Positions 1 to 8,238 of a stretch of 22,365 nucleotides of DNA are shown one piece after another. How positions within the stretch are numbered: position 1 is the stretch's first letter; the number at the start of each line of letters is the position of its first letter. The position numbers and the translations under genes were made by a program. A model generated the notes under the pieces. It was not told the DNA's origin. It saw nothing but the letters and a program-made list of their open reading frames with translations, and made no database searches. Origin of the DNA: Bacteroidales bacterium (GTDB lineage: Bacteria > Bacteroidota > Bacteroidia > Bacteroidales > 4484-276); the NCBI GenBank assembly GCA_018400545.1, contig JAGYLT010000008.1:1-22365 (forward strand). The letters are read 5' to 3'.

Positions 1-1257
1 GTCCTGGTTTCGCTGACGCGATTCCTGCTGTTTATTTTGAGGACGCTGATTCTGTGGCTCTCTATTGCCGCGGGGTTGTGGCCTGCCCGGCTTTTTTCTT
101 GACTTTCTGCGCTTCCTTTTTCCCTCTTCCGCTTCGTCAACTTTATCAAATCTGCTGATGTCCTCTTCTGTGAGGCCACCGTTTCCGATATCTGTTTTTA
201 TTTCTTTGGTGATGGCAATATCTTCCAGTTGGGGTGGCGTTTTACCTTTTCGGTTCGCATCGATAATTTCATTTACCCTGTCAACATTCAGGGCCATCAT
301 ATTGGATTGATCATCCTTGTAGGTGTACCACATGATGCGTTTGAAGACATCTGATTTTTGATGGATTGCTTCCCCTTTTTTGGTTTTCAAAACAATGTTG
401 CTGTCAGGAAAATCTTTCAGGGCATCGAGGTAGATGTCGTTTTCATAGTTGAGGCAGCATTTGAGTTTGCCGCACTGTCCGGCCAGCTTTTGAGGGTTCA
501 GCGAGAGTTGCTGGGTTCTGGCAGTGTTGGTGGTCACCGATGTGAAATCTGTGAGCCAGGTGGCACAACACAATTCCCGTCCGCATGATCCTATTCCGCC
601 AACACGGGCTGCTTCCTGCCGGGCGCCGATCTGGCGCATTTCAATCCGCACCTTAAATTGTTCAGCCAGTATTTTAATCAGTTCTCTGAAGTCAACGCGT
701 TCATCGGCGGTGTAGTAAAAGACGGCTTTGGTTTCGTCGCCCTGGTATTCCACATCGTTTATCTTCATTTCCAGGCCAAGGTCGCGGGAAATGATACGGG
801 TTTTAATTTTCACCCTTTCTTCCTGCTCAACGGCATTCAGCCATTTTTCGATGTCCGAAAGCCGTGCCCTGCGGTACACTTTTTTTACATTTTCGCCATC
901 CGGTTCCACGCCTTTGTTGCGCATTTGCAGTCGCACAATTTCTCCGGTAAGGGTAATGATGCCGATATCATGTCCGGGTGATGCTTCCACGGCTACGATA
1001 TCTCCTACATTCAACCTGACTTCGGGTGGCAGCCTGAAAAAGTCTTTCCGGCTGTTTTTGAAACGAACTTCCACGCAATCAAAAGGTTTTTGCCCTTCGG
1101 GGATTTCGAGGTCTTTGAGCCAGTCGTAAACGTCAAGTTTACAACATCTGTGATCGGCTATCTTACTGTTGTCCTGGTATATCTGAGGAGCATGACAACA
1201 TCCTCGTGATAGAAATTCGTTTTTATTGGTATCTTTTAATTTTATGTCGTTATCCAT
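1..1257 (-). CDS. ricT: RicT/YaaT-like PSP1-domain protein, truncated by the window edge
   Basis: The reading frame opens with ATG at 1257 and stays open for 419 codons to base 1, so the 3' end is missing. Near the N-terminus are paired cysteines (CCH at residues 20-22, CC at 38-39). The PSP1 core carries GSCGRELCC (about 223-231) and GQCGKLKCC, the cysteine-rich signature of this family. The C-terminal part becomes lysine/arginine- and then glutamine-rich and looks disordered. In Bacillus subtilis, RicT belongs to an iron-sulfur-containing RicA/F/T complex that affects RNA processing and phosphorelay control; in Bacteroidota the gene commonly sits beside holB. Here it lies 53 bp downstream of holB on the same strand, so co-transcription is likely. 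Family assignment is confident; a specific function in this phylum is not established by the sequence. Confidence 0.87.
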   Translation of the reverse strand, partial: MDNDIKLKDTNKNEFLSRGCCHAPQIYQDNSKIADHRCCKLDVYDWLKDLEIPEGQKPFDCVEVRFKNSRKDFFRLPPEVRLNVGDIVAVEASPGHDIGIITLTGEIVRLQMRNKGVEPDGENVKKVYRRARLSDIEKWLNAVEQEERVKIKTRIISRDLGLEMKINDVEYQGDETKAVFYYTADERVDFRELIKILAEQFKVRIEMRQIGARQEAARVGGIGSCGRELCCATWLTDFTSVTTNTARTQQLSLNPQKLAGQCGKLKCCLNYENDIYLDALKDFPDSNIVLKTKKGEAIHQKSDVFKRIMWYTYKDDQSNMMALNVDRVNEIIDANRKGKTPPQLEDIAITKEIKTDIGNGGLTEEDISRFDKVDEAEEGKRKRRKSRKKPGRPQPRGNREPQNQRPQNKQQESRQRNQD

Positions 1258-1310
1258 ATATTATTTAGGAGTGGTCAGTAAAAAAAATCAATCTGCAAAG
1301 CTAATAAATA

Positions 1311-2483
1311 TTAAGAAGCGGCTTTCTTTTCCTTGATGCGCAGCAATTTTGAAATGGTGAGCGACAAATCCAAAAATATCATTCCGCCATGCACATTTCG
1401 TTCGATATGATAGATTGCCTTATTGAATTCCTCTGCAAAAAGGTTGATGTTTGCCTGGTTAACAAAGGCAGAAAATTTATCGAAAAACGCTTTTTCTTTG
1501 TCAATCATCCTTACCAGGTTTTGCTGGCCAATATTAAGCATGAGGCAGTTGCGAAGCGCTTCCAGCCCAAATTGCAGAAACTGCTTGCTTTGTTCGCGGT
1601 TTTCTTTGGCCTGTTCGCTGGAGAATTTCAGGATAGCCGGTACGTCGGGGGCCCAGCACATGCGCATCCAGGAAACAAATTTCGAAAAGTTTTTCTCGAT
1701 GTTTTCGGCCTGGTGCTGAAGCTTCATTGCTTCTTTGAAGCTGCCGCCTGCGAGGCGCGCAATTTCCCTTGCCCTTTCGTCAGGCATTTCGAGCCTTTCC
1801 CGGCAGGCATCCATCAGCGCGGCATCCTCAATCCTGTGCACCTTCACCTGGTGTAATCTCGACAGAATGGTCGGAATAATCATATCGATTTGCCCGGCAA
1901 CCAGCAGGAAGATTGTTTTTTCGGGAGGCTCTTCGAGGATTTTCAACAATTTTGGGGCGGCCTTGTAATTGAGTTTTTCAATCATCCAAATCATCATGAT
2001 TTTATACTCTGATTCATAGCTGCTGTAATTGAGCGTGTGGATGATGTTTCCGCAGTCGTTAACGTTTATGGATGCCTGTTTGCGTTCAATATCAAGCTTT
2101 TGGTACCAGTCGTTCAGTGAGATATAATAATTGTTCTCCAGGATCATTTCGCGCCATTGGGCAACATAAGCAGTACTTTCGGGTTTTTTGCCCTTGGGAA
2201 GGTTCACCACTTTGCTTTCGGCCACCGGGTAAATGAAGTGAAGGTCGGGGTGAGCCAGTTTGTTGTATTTGATGCAGGACGGACATTTGCCACAGGAATC
2301 CTGGTTTTCAAATTTATGGTCGTCCCTGCAACTGATAAACTGCGCATAGGCCAATGCCAGTGGAAGTTTCCCAAAACCTTCCGGACCATAAAACAGTTGT
2401 GCATGTGCAACGCGTCCTTCAGCTACAGTCCTGATCAGGCGCTGTTTTATATCATTTTGTCCAATTACCTCGCTAAATAACAT
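1311..2483 (-). CDS. holB: DNA polymerase III clamp-loader subunit delta'
   Basis: The 390-aa product has the clamp-loader AAA+ layout. An N-terminal VIGQNDIKQRL segment is followed by a P-loop-like GPEGFGKL at 33-40, which lacks the Ser/Thr after GK and so fits a non-hydrolysing delta' subunit. A zinc-binding module with C52, C64, C67 and C70 follows. The LLKILEEPPEKTIFLL stretch and the sensor-type TILSRLHQ (SRLH in place of the usual SRC) complete the signature. Delta' works in the cytoplasm with delta and tau/gamma to open and load the beta clamp. It heads a probable two-gene unit with ricT, and a TAnnTTTG box lies about 27 bp before the start. The partner gene holA is also in this window, at 10436-11446. 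Confidence 0.93.
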   Translation of the reverse strand: MLFSEVIGQNDIKQRLIRTVAEGRVAHAQLFYGPEGFGKLPLALAYAQFISCRDDHKFENQDSCGKCPSCIKYNKLAHPDLHFIYPVAESKVVNLPKGKKPESTAYVAQWREMILENNYYISLNDWYQKLDIERKQASINVNDCGNIIHTLNYSSYESEYKIMMIWMIEKLNYKAAPKLLKILEEPPEKTIFLLVAGQIDMIIPTILSRLHQVKVHRIEDAALMDACRERLEMPDERAREIARLAGGSFKEAMKLQHQAENIEKNFSKFVSWMRMCWAPDVPAILKFSSEQAKENREQSKQFLQFGLEALRNCLMLNIGQQNLVRMIDKEKAFFDKFSAFVNQANINLFAEEFNKAIYHIERNVHGGMIFLDLSLTISKLLRIKEKKAAS

Positions 2484-2509
2484 TCCGATATTTCTTAATG
2501 AGTATCCTG

Positions 2510-2517
2510 CAAAAATA
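2510..2517 (-). promoter_or_regulatory. Probable Bacteroidota -7 box for holB
   Basis: On the minus strand the sequence reads TATTTTTG, an exact TAnnTTTG -7 box, 26 bp upstream of the holB ATG. A TTTG lies 15 bp further upstream, closer than the usual spacing, so only the -7 element is convincing. Confidence 0.45.
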
Positions 2518-2538
2518 GGGGTTAATCGTGTACAAAAA

Positions 2539-5016
2539 TTATTCGCACGCAGGAAAAGTGGCGGTGTTGGAATTTTGCATTTTCACGAAATACGCTTTGC
2601 CCGGTTCCAGTGCCGACAGGGTGTTGATTCCTTTGGCAGGCCAGTAAACGCCCGTTCCGGCGGCATCTTTCACCACAATAAAATCAGTTAAAATATTCAT
2701 GAACAGTTCACTGGCAGGTACCTCGCAATCAGATAAAACCGGTATCAGGTTCCAGCCGGCATCCAATTGTAAAGATTGGTCTTCGGAGGGAAGGCCGTTA
2801 AAAGGAAGTGTACATGCCTGTTCAACTTTGATCAGATAGCCGTTTTCATAATTCCAGTTTTGGAGGGTGTTGATGCCCATGGCTGGATAATAAAATCCAG
2901 TCATGTCCAGCATGCAGATTAGATTTCCCATGATTGGCATGCAGATTTCTTCGATACCGGTTGTGAGTGGAATCAATGATGAGGAAATGCTGTTCCACCC
3001 GGCTTCAAGCTGTATTTCATGCGCAACGAGTCCGCACACCACCGAAACTATGTTGCCCGGGGCTGATTCGCCGGCATTGTAAAATGATGTTACAAAATAT
3101 TCATGCGTACCGTTTGGCACATCCTCATCAATGTATTGCAGGCTGCCAACAGGCTCGTCATTGATTTTTGCGCCATTCCGGTACACATTATATCCAATTG
3201 GAGTGCGGTTTTCGGGATGTGTTACCTGTGTCCCACCCTTAACTTTATAAGCAATCAGCCGGCCGGAGGCCTTGTTGTTATTAGGTTTTTCGGGCAGAAT
3301 CCCTGTTGCGGTATTTTTACCCTCGGCACTTGTATTTACATAGGCCTGGATATTCCAGTTTACATTCATGCTATAATTTGATAAAGTGGTCCATGTAATT
3401 CCATTAAATGAAACAAGATTGCCATAACCTTCAACGGCTGGCCCTCCGTCATATCCAACTGCAGAATGGGTATTGGGCTGGTTTGTAACTGAAATTCCCA
3501 CGTACAGATGGGTTGCGGTATTGATTTCTACGGCCTCGTCAAGTACAATCATGTTCCAGCTATTCGCAACCATATCCGACACAGGCTGGCTGTAAACAAG
3601 ATTTGCTGCATTTGGCCCGGTCCAGATTTTTACATAATAATCCGGTTCTGAAGACGCAAGATACGCAGTCACTTTGGTGATGTACATACCATCGAATGGT
3701 TCCAGATGCTCCGGATCCCATTTTGCGGCTGCATCAAAAGAACCGCCGCCGACAACGCCAAGCGCACCCTGTGTTGATCCGTCATCCCAATTTATCCACT
3801 GCGACTCCAGTGGCTCCTCCCAGGAAAGGTGAACATCATTTTCAATCACTTCAGCTACCAGGTTTCGCGGAGGTTCCACGGCGGCATTTTCGGGCTTGAT
3901 ATGCATAATGGCAGCCTGGTTGGTGGTAAAATTCAATCCGGCCGGGTTCAGGTTCGACAGGTAGAAATATCCGTTCGCATAACCGCCCCATCCCCAGTTC
4001 ATGTGAAAATAGTCATCGGCGGAATATCCGTCGCAAACCCAGGCATGGCCACCCGTACCCTGCCCGCGGTAGATCACCGGACGGCCCAGGTCAAGTTCCT
4101 CGCGTAGCATGCTTTCCCATTCTTCATCGGTGTATGAACTTTTATAATAGAACTGTGCTTCAGGATCGTAATCGAAGTTGTTTTCCAGGGCGTTCATGGC
4201 ATCCCAGCTTGAGGCGCCTGAGCCGTTGGGGGAAAACTGCATCTCCACACTAACGGCACAATGGTAAATTAAAGTGGCCACCGAAATGTTGCTGCTGCCC
4301 ACGGTGTTGGGCATGTTTTCCCACGCGTAGGTTGTGTTGCCAAAGTCGGCGGATTGCACACCGTAAGGCGGCACACTGTAGCTGTGCGAACCGGTACCGG
4401 TAATCGGGTATTCCCAGTATTTCATCACCTGTGCCATGGCCGTTGCCACACAGCCAACAGGTACGTGTCCGCAATATCCGTAGGGTGCATTTTCATCTTC
4501 CGGGCACAGTTCATTATAGTAGCAGCTCTGGCTCCATGTTGAAGTGAGAAGCGGACTAACGGAACGGCCATTATCCGTGAAGTTAGCCGGATTAATCAAA
4601 CCATCCCATGCGGCGCTGATTTCCGGGGTGGCTTTAAGGTCTTTGGCAATGGCCTCTCCGATTTGCTCTTCATAAAAATTCATCATTTCCTGAAAGGCCG
4701 GAGGCTGGTTGCCGGTTTCCTGCGGAAATATCTCCGCGTTAGAATAGCCCAGTACGGGTATGGTTCCATCCCATGCAGATATAATGACAAAACCCTGATC
4801 TTCTATATTGAATATATACATCAGGGTTTGATCGTTATGAATACGTGTATCGGCCAGATTTACAGATAAATCATGAGGCTGATTCCGGTTCAGTTGTGAA
4901 ATAAAAAAATGGGTTGCAGCTTCTTTTGCTGATTGCTGAGATACATGTCCTGCATAAATATTTTGGATCAAAAACAGGCTCATGATCAGAATGAGTGGGC
5001 GCGACAGTTGTTTCAT
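2539..5016 (-). CDS. Secreted C10-family (streptopain-like) cysteine peptidase with C-terminal tandem module
   Basis: The 825-aa preproprotein starts with a signal peptide (hydrophobic residues about 8-22, ending near YAG). Residues about 25-130 look like the inhibitory Spi-type propeptide. The peptidase domain has the catalytic cysteine in VPVGCVATAMAQVMKYW (C189), the catalytic histidine in GTGGHAWVCDGY (H324) and the FHMNWGWGG motif (about 337-345). Fibronectin-like segments and an adhesin-like beta domain follow (about 380-660). Residues about 668-825 are two copies of a repeat with GWNSI/GWNLI starts, YPAMGINTL/WPAKGINTL centres and GYLIKV/AYFVKM ends; the protein ends in FPACE. The same module ends the next gene upstream. 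I see no classic type IX C-terminal sorting motif. Likely an extracellular protease; the substrate is unknown. Confidence 0.9.
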   Translation of the reverse strand: MKQLSRPLILIMSLFLIQNIYAGHVSQQSAKEAATHFFISQLNRNQPHDLSVNLADTRIHNDQTLMYIFNIEDQGFVIISAWDGTIPVLGYSNAEIFPQETGNQPPAFQEMMNFYEEQIGEAIAKDLKATPEISAAWDGLINPANFTDNGRSVSPLLTSTWSQSCYYNELCPEDENAPYGYCGHVPVGCVATAMAQVMKYWEYPITGTGSHSYSVPPYGVQSADFGNTTYAWENMPNTVGSSNISVATLIYHCAVSVEMQFSPNGSGASSWDAMNALENNFDYDPEAQFYYKSSYTDEEWESMLREELDLGRPVIYRGQGTGGHAWVCDGYSADDYFHMNWGWGGYANGYFYLSNLNPAGLNFTTNQAAIMHIKPENAAVEPPRNLVAEVIENDVHLSWEEPLESQWINWDDGSTQGALGVVGGGSFDAAAKWDPEHLEPFDGMYITKVTAYLASSEPDYYVKIWTGPNAANLVYSQPVSDMVANSWNMIVLDEAVEINTATHLYVGISVTNQPNTHSAVGYDGGPAVEGYGNLVSFNGITWTTLSNYSMNVNWNIQAYVNTSAEGKNTATGILPEKPNNNKASGRLIAYKVKGGTQVTHPENRTPIGYNVYRNGAKINDEPVGSLQYIDEDVPNGTHEYFVTSFYNAGESAPGNIVSVVCGLVAHEIQLEAGWNSISSSLIPLTTGIEEICMPIMGNLICMLDMTGFYYPAMGINTLQNWNYENGYLIKVEQACTLPFNGLPSEDQSLQLDAGWNLIPVLSDCEVPASELFMNILTDFIVVKDAAGTGVYWPAKGINTLSALEPGKAYFVKMQNSNTATFPACE

Positions 5017-5059
5017 AATACGCTGGTTTTAATTTGTGTTCCGGCTTAATTGTCAGGAA

Positions 5060-5067
5060 CAAAATTA
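5060..5067 (-). promoter_or_regulatory. Probable -7 box for the C10 peptidase
   Basis: Minus-strand TAATTTTG matches TAnnTTTG, 43 bp upstream of the ATG at 5016. Upstream TTTT/TTTG stretches exist but none has ideal spacing. This suggests the peptidase has its own promoter even though the PKD gene lies 91 bp upstream on the same strand. Confidence 0.42.
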
Positions 5068-5107
5068 AGAAAATCAAATGGAATTATAAAACTTTTAAGC
5101 CAAAAGA

Positions 5108-6358
5108 CTATTCACAGGGTGTGAAGCTTATGGTGAAATCATCCGTTGCCAGCAATTGATAGGCTTTGCCGGGAATCAAATCCTGAAGCGTGAAGATATT
5201 ATAATCGGGCCAGTATATGCTTAATCCGGCAATGCTTCTAACCATGGCAGTTTTGGAAATATTTTCCTGCAATAAGTCTGCAATTTGAACTTCACAATTC
5301 ACCGGTACATGAATGGTATTCCAGCCGGATTCTATCTGGACGGTGAAATCTTCAACCGGATAGCCCGCGAAATCAACCACTGCCTCGTTTTTCATTTTCA
5401 CCAAATAGCCTTTGCTGTGCCAGTTCCCGATAGAATTCAGATTTTGGTCCGGTCGGAAAAACCCGCTACCGTCATAGATTAATTCGATATCATCCAGATG
5501 ATCTGCAAATATTTCTTCCATATTGTTTTTCCAGGGTAAAACATAGCTGGATACACCTGACCATCCCTCCGGGAATATGACCTGGCTTACTGTTCCGGCA
5601 GCCAGATCGATTACGACACTTATGGCGTTGGGCACAAAAATACTAAGCTGCATTTCGGGATCGTAAGTTGCTTTGGCCTCAAATTCTTCCTGCATTTCCC
5701 AGGAATACAATTTCCAGGTAAAGGTTTCGCCGGTATCAAAACCATCTTTTTCGGGGGTAAAGAAGTTATTTCCCTGCGCAACGACCGCCGTGTTGCCGCT
5801 TTCCGGCCATTCCACGGCACCGCCGCATTTCAGTTCGTTATTATCATCTTCATAGAAAACACCTATATAATCACCCGGTTGAATGGGCACTTCGAAAATT
5901 CTGGGATTGGATTCCCCGGTGACGACGATTGTGTGTTGTGAAATGGTGGTGCTGTATTCCCATCCTGGTGGCAAGCCGGAATGTTCAGGTAACACCTCAA
6001 TATAATTTTCCCTGAGTAGTGTGTCAGAGCCATTCAGCCCCGAAACGATGAGTTGTACATCAAAATTTCCTGCATTTGAATACAGGATAGTTGGGCTGGT
6101 GGAATAAGATATTGAAGGCGTGGCTCCCTCGAAATCCCATCTGTGAAATGTAGGGTTTCCGGTTGAAAGATCAGTAAATGCAATTGGGTTTCCTACATAA
6201 ATTACTGTATCCTCTGCTTCAAAATCAGCCTGGATTTCATCATCTGAAAAAGATGGCGCATGCGCTTCTCTTTTATCCTGGGAGGCTGGCTGGGAAAATC
6301 CAATAAGCCCAAAATAAAGTAAAACTACCACTGCCGGAAAAAAATACCTGTTAATCAT
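5108..6358 (-). CDS. Secreted PKD-domain protein with the same C-terminal tandem module
   Basis: The 416-aa product has an N-terminal signal sequence (hydrophobic residues about 6-21). A PKD domain at about 44-124 shows FTDLSTGNPTFHRWDFEGA and a NAGNFDVQLIV ending. A beta-rich segment at about 127-257 contains GDYIGVFYEDD and KCGGAVEW, a pattern I recognise from other secreted Bacteroidota proteins without a known function. Residues about 262-416 are two degenerate copies of the GW...WPD...GKAY repeat that also ends the neighbouring peptidase, and the end is FTPCE, resembling FPACE there. No enzyme motif is visible. The PKD domain and export signal suggest a surface or extracellular binding protein. 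It lies 91 bp upstream of the peptidase on the same strand, so a shared surface role is plausible. Confidence 0.78.
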   Translation of the reverse strand: MINRYFFPAVVVLLYFGLIGFSQPASQDKREAHAPSFSDDEIQADFEAEDTVIYVGNPIAFTDLSTGNPTFHRWDFEGATPSISYSTSPTILYSNAGNFDVQLIVSGLNGSDTLLRENYIEVLPEHSGLPPGWEYSTTISQHTIVVTGESNPRIFEVPIQPGDYIGVFYEDDNNELKCGGAVEWPESGNTAVVAQGNNFFTPEKDGFDTGETFTWKLYSWEMQEEFEAKATYDPEMQLSIFVPNAISVVIDLAAGTVSQVIFPEGWSGVSSYVLPWKNNMEEIFADHLDDIELIYDGSGFFRPDQNLNSIGNWHSKGYLVKMKNEAVVDFAGYPVEDFTVQIESGWNTIHVPVNCEVQIADLLQENISKTAMVRSIAGLSIYWPDYNIFTLQDLIPGKAYQLLATDDFTISFTPCE

Positions 6359-6471
6359 TTGCGTAAAATTTCAATTGTTAAACCCATTTTTTTATTACCT
6401 GAAAGCAATTTGCCGGGATTGCTCTCCTTTCCAATACCATCAAAAATTGTTTATCTACTTAACTTTGGATA

Positions 6472-6479
6472 CAAATATA
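6472..6479 (-). promoter_or_regulatory. Possible -7 box upstream of the PKD-protein gene
   Basis: Minus-strand TATATTTG matches TAnnTTTG, 113 bp upstream of the ATG, which would give a leader of roughly 105 nt. The rest of the 211-bp gap between 6358 and 6570 shows nothing else I can name. Confidence 0.38.
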
Positions 6480-6569
6480 GATTTTTATGGCTGAAAACCA
6501 CATGAAACTCCCGGGGATTCATTTCAATAAAACCGGAAGACAGTGTCATTTTTGGGATGGTCGCATTAA

Positions 6570-7376
6570 TCAGGATGGTTCGGAGGTTTCGTTTTTAACA
6601 TGGTCAACGAATGCCTCAAGGTCTTTTGGCAGGTAGTTTTTGATGATAGAGTCGATCAGATCGATATACTCCGAACCTTTTTCAGAATAGCGTGTGAGCC
6701 CTTGTGCAAGGGCTATAGCGTCCGGCCACTTGCCTTGCCTGCGCAAAGCTGCCCGTGTTTCCCGGAGTTCCTCGTAAGCAAAGCCGGTATTCAGCAACCA
6801 AAGGTATTCTTCAATGCAGGCTTCGATGGTCGGGAACGCCTTTACCCAGAAATCGGGATTCTCCACTTTGGAAGGTGCCCTTCCGCAGCCGGGTGTATAG
6901 CAATGGATCCCATAATAATTGTTAATCTCTTGTGCAAATTTCGACTTGCCCCAGCCTGATTCAATTATGGCCTGGGTCATCACCAGTTTTTCGGGGATGT
7001 AATCCACACGGTAAATCAGGGTATCGATTTTTTGGGTAAAAGCATCCCTCGTCGTGTTTTCGTTGAAAAAATCATCTCCGAATCGATATGCTTCAGCTAT
7101 TGCATTCAGCTCTTTCAATTTTCTTTTTTTAATGATTACATGGCGGTAGTCATTCCTGAGATCGATAAGCATGGCTCTTTTCAGCATGATGTGCTTGTTT
7201 GCCTCAACGGCGCCGGGATAAAAATCCACAATGAACTTTTTATGGCTTTCGGTGAGGTTTTTCACCGTGCTCACCGATTCAGGACCGTATTCATGTTCTT
7301 TTTTCGATTGGCAGGATACCAGCAATGCGATCAAAAATGTAAAAACTAATAATTTTGGTATAGCATGAATCTGCAT
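6570..7376 (-). CDS. Bax/FlgJ-type glucosaminidase-domain lipoprotein
   Basis: The 268-aa product begins with a lipoprotein signal: hydrophobic residues 9-20 followed by LLVSC with C22 as the lipidation site. The C-terminal half has the GH73-like core seen in E. coli Bax and related proteins: LVMTQAIIESGWGKSKFA with the candidate catalytic glutamate E139, then NNYYGIHCYTPGCG and a FPTIEACIEEYLWLLN helix. Such enzymes cut the glycan strand of peptidoglycan at N-acetylglucosamine. The lipobox predicts anchoring in the envelope facing the periplasm. It follows its paralogue (7381-8088) with a 4-bp gap, so the two are almost certainly one transcript. The paralogue has an ordinary signal peptide, so the pair could give one soluble and one membrane-tethered hydrolase. 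Confidence 0.85.
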   Translation of the reverse strand: MQIHAIPKLLVFTFLIALLVSCQSKKEHEYGPESVSTVKNLTESHKKFIVDFYPGAVEANKHIMLKRAMLIDLRNDYRHVIIKKRKLKELNAIAEAYRFGDDFFNENTTRDAFTQKIDTLIYRVDYIPEKLVMTQAIIESGWGKSKFAQEINNYYGIHCYTPGCGRAPSKVENPDFWVKAFPTIEACIEEYLWLLNTGFAYEELRETRAALRRQGKWPDAIALAQGLTRYSEKGSEYIDLIDSIIKNYLPKDLEAFVDHVKNETSEPS

Positions 7377-7380
7377 GTTG

Positions 7381-8088
7381 TTAATATTTAGAAAGATTTT
7401 TTTTCATGATCAGGATGAGGCTGTTGATATACTTTTTTCGTTTTATGGAATAGTTGGCCAAACCCTGCACTACATAAAACGGATCAGGCATTTCGGTGTT
7501 CAAACGGTTCACAATTCTCAGGTCGCGAAAGTCATCGTAATATTTACCGGAATTGAGCAATAGCATGTAGTTTCGCACACAATCGGTGATGGAAGAATAT
7601 CGTTTTACCCATAATTTTTTGTTACCTGCTTTTTTCGGTGGGATTCCACATCCCGGCGTGTAGCACTGAATCCCAAAATAATTGTTGCCTTCTTTAACAA
7701 ATCGCGATTTGCCCCAGTCGGATTCCAGCGCTGCCTGTGCCAGCGCCAGTTTAGCCGGAACAATGTCAACCCGCTTTAGAAGTTCCTTAAAATGTTGGTG
7801 GGTAATTCCTGAATTACCAGAGGCGGTATCAAGGGAGACCCTGTAAAGCTTTGCATACTTTGTAATGATCTGTATTTCTCGGGGGGTCAGCTCTCCGGTT
7901 TCTTTAAATTGCTGATATACAGTGTAAATTCCTGTCCGTTGTTGTGAAATTTCCTGGTTAACTTCTACAATCACAGGTAAGATGGTATCCACAAACTGCT
8001 GCTGTTCTTTTGTCAGTTGTTGTGCAAAAATAGCATGAGAACCGACGGTAAACAGGGCAAGGATACAGATGTTGAGGCTTTTAATCAC
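7381..8088 (-). CDS. Bax/FlgJ-type glucosaminidase-domain protein (exported paralogue)
   Basis: The 235-aa product starts with a Sec-type signal peptide (hydrophobic residues about 7-21, likely cleaved after IFA). It aligns along its length with the following gene. The glucosaminidase core reads LALAQAALESDWGKSRF with candidate catalytic E122, then NNYFGIQCYTPGCG and SITDCVRNYMLLLNSG. Unlike the partner it has no lipobox cysteine. It is the first gene of the two-gene unit. The YTPGCG stretch with its two cysteines is conserved in both copies and may be structural. Role inferred: periplasmic peptidoglycan remodelling. Substrate specificity within GH73-like enzymes cannot be told from the sequence alone. 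Confidence 0.85.
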   Translation of the reverse strand: MIKSLNICILALFTVGSHAIFAQQLTKEQQQFVDTILPVIVEVNQEISQQRTGIYTVYQQFKETGELTPREIQIITKYAKLYRVSLDTASGNSGITHQHFKELLKRVDIVPAKLALAQAALESDWGKSRFVKEGNNYFGIQCYTPGCGIPPKKAGNKKLWVKRYSSITDCVRNYMLLLNSGKYYDDFRDLRIVNRLNTEMPDPFYVVQGLANYSIKRKKYINSLILIMKKNLSKY

Positions 8089-8175
8089 TTAATGGTGAAT
8101 TAATTAATAAAAGATGAGGTGATTTACCGTCGAAGATCAACATTTGACTAATTTTGGAATAGGATTTGAATTGGG

Positions 8176-8183
8176 CAAAACTA
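8176..8183 (-). promoter_or_regulatory. Probable promoter of the glucosaminidase pair
   Basis: Minus-strand TAGTTTTG fits TAnnTTTG, with a TTTG 22 bp upstream (8206-8209), slightly longer than usual spacing. It lies 87 bp before the ATG at 8088, in the 150-bp divergent gap shared with the SirB1-like gene. Confidence 0.42.
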
Positions 8184-8238
8184 CAAATATCCACAACTTT
8201 TAAATCAAAAGATTGTTAATATTACGAAATTCACGAAA

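Noticed and set aside
1389..1856. 155-codon frame opposite holB
   Set aside because: Lies entirely within a well-supported conserved gene on the other strand and has no family resemblance.
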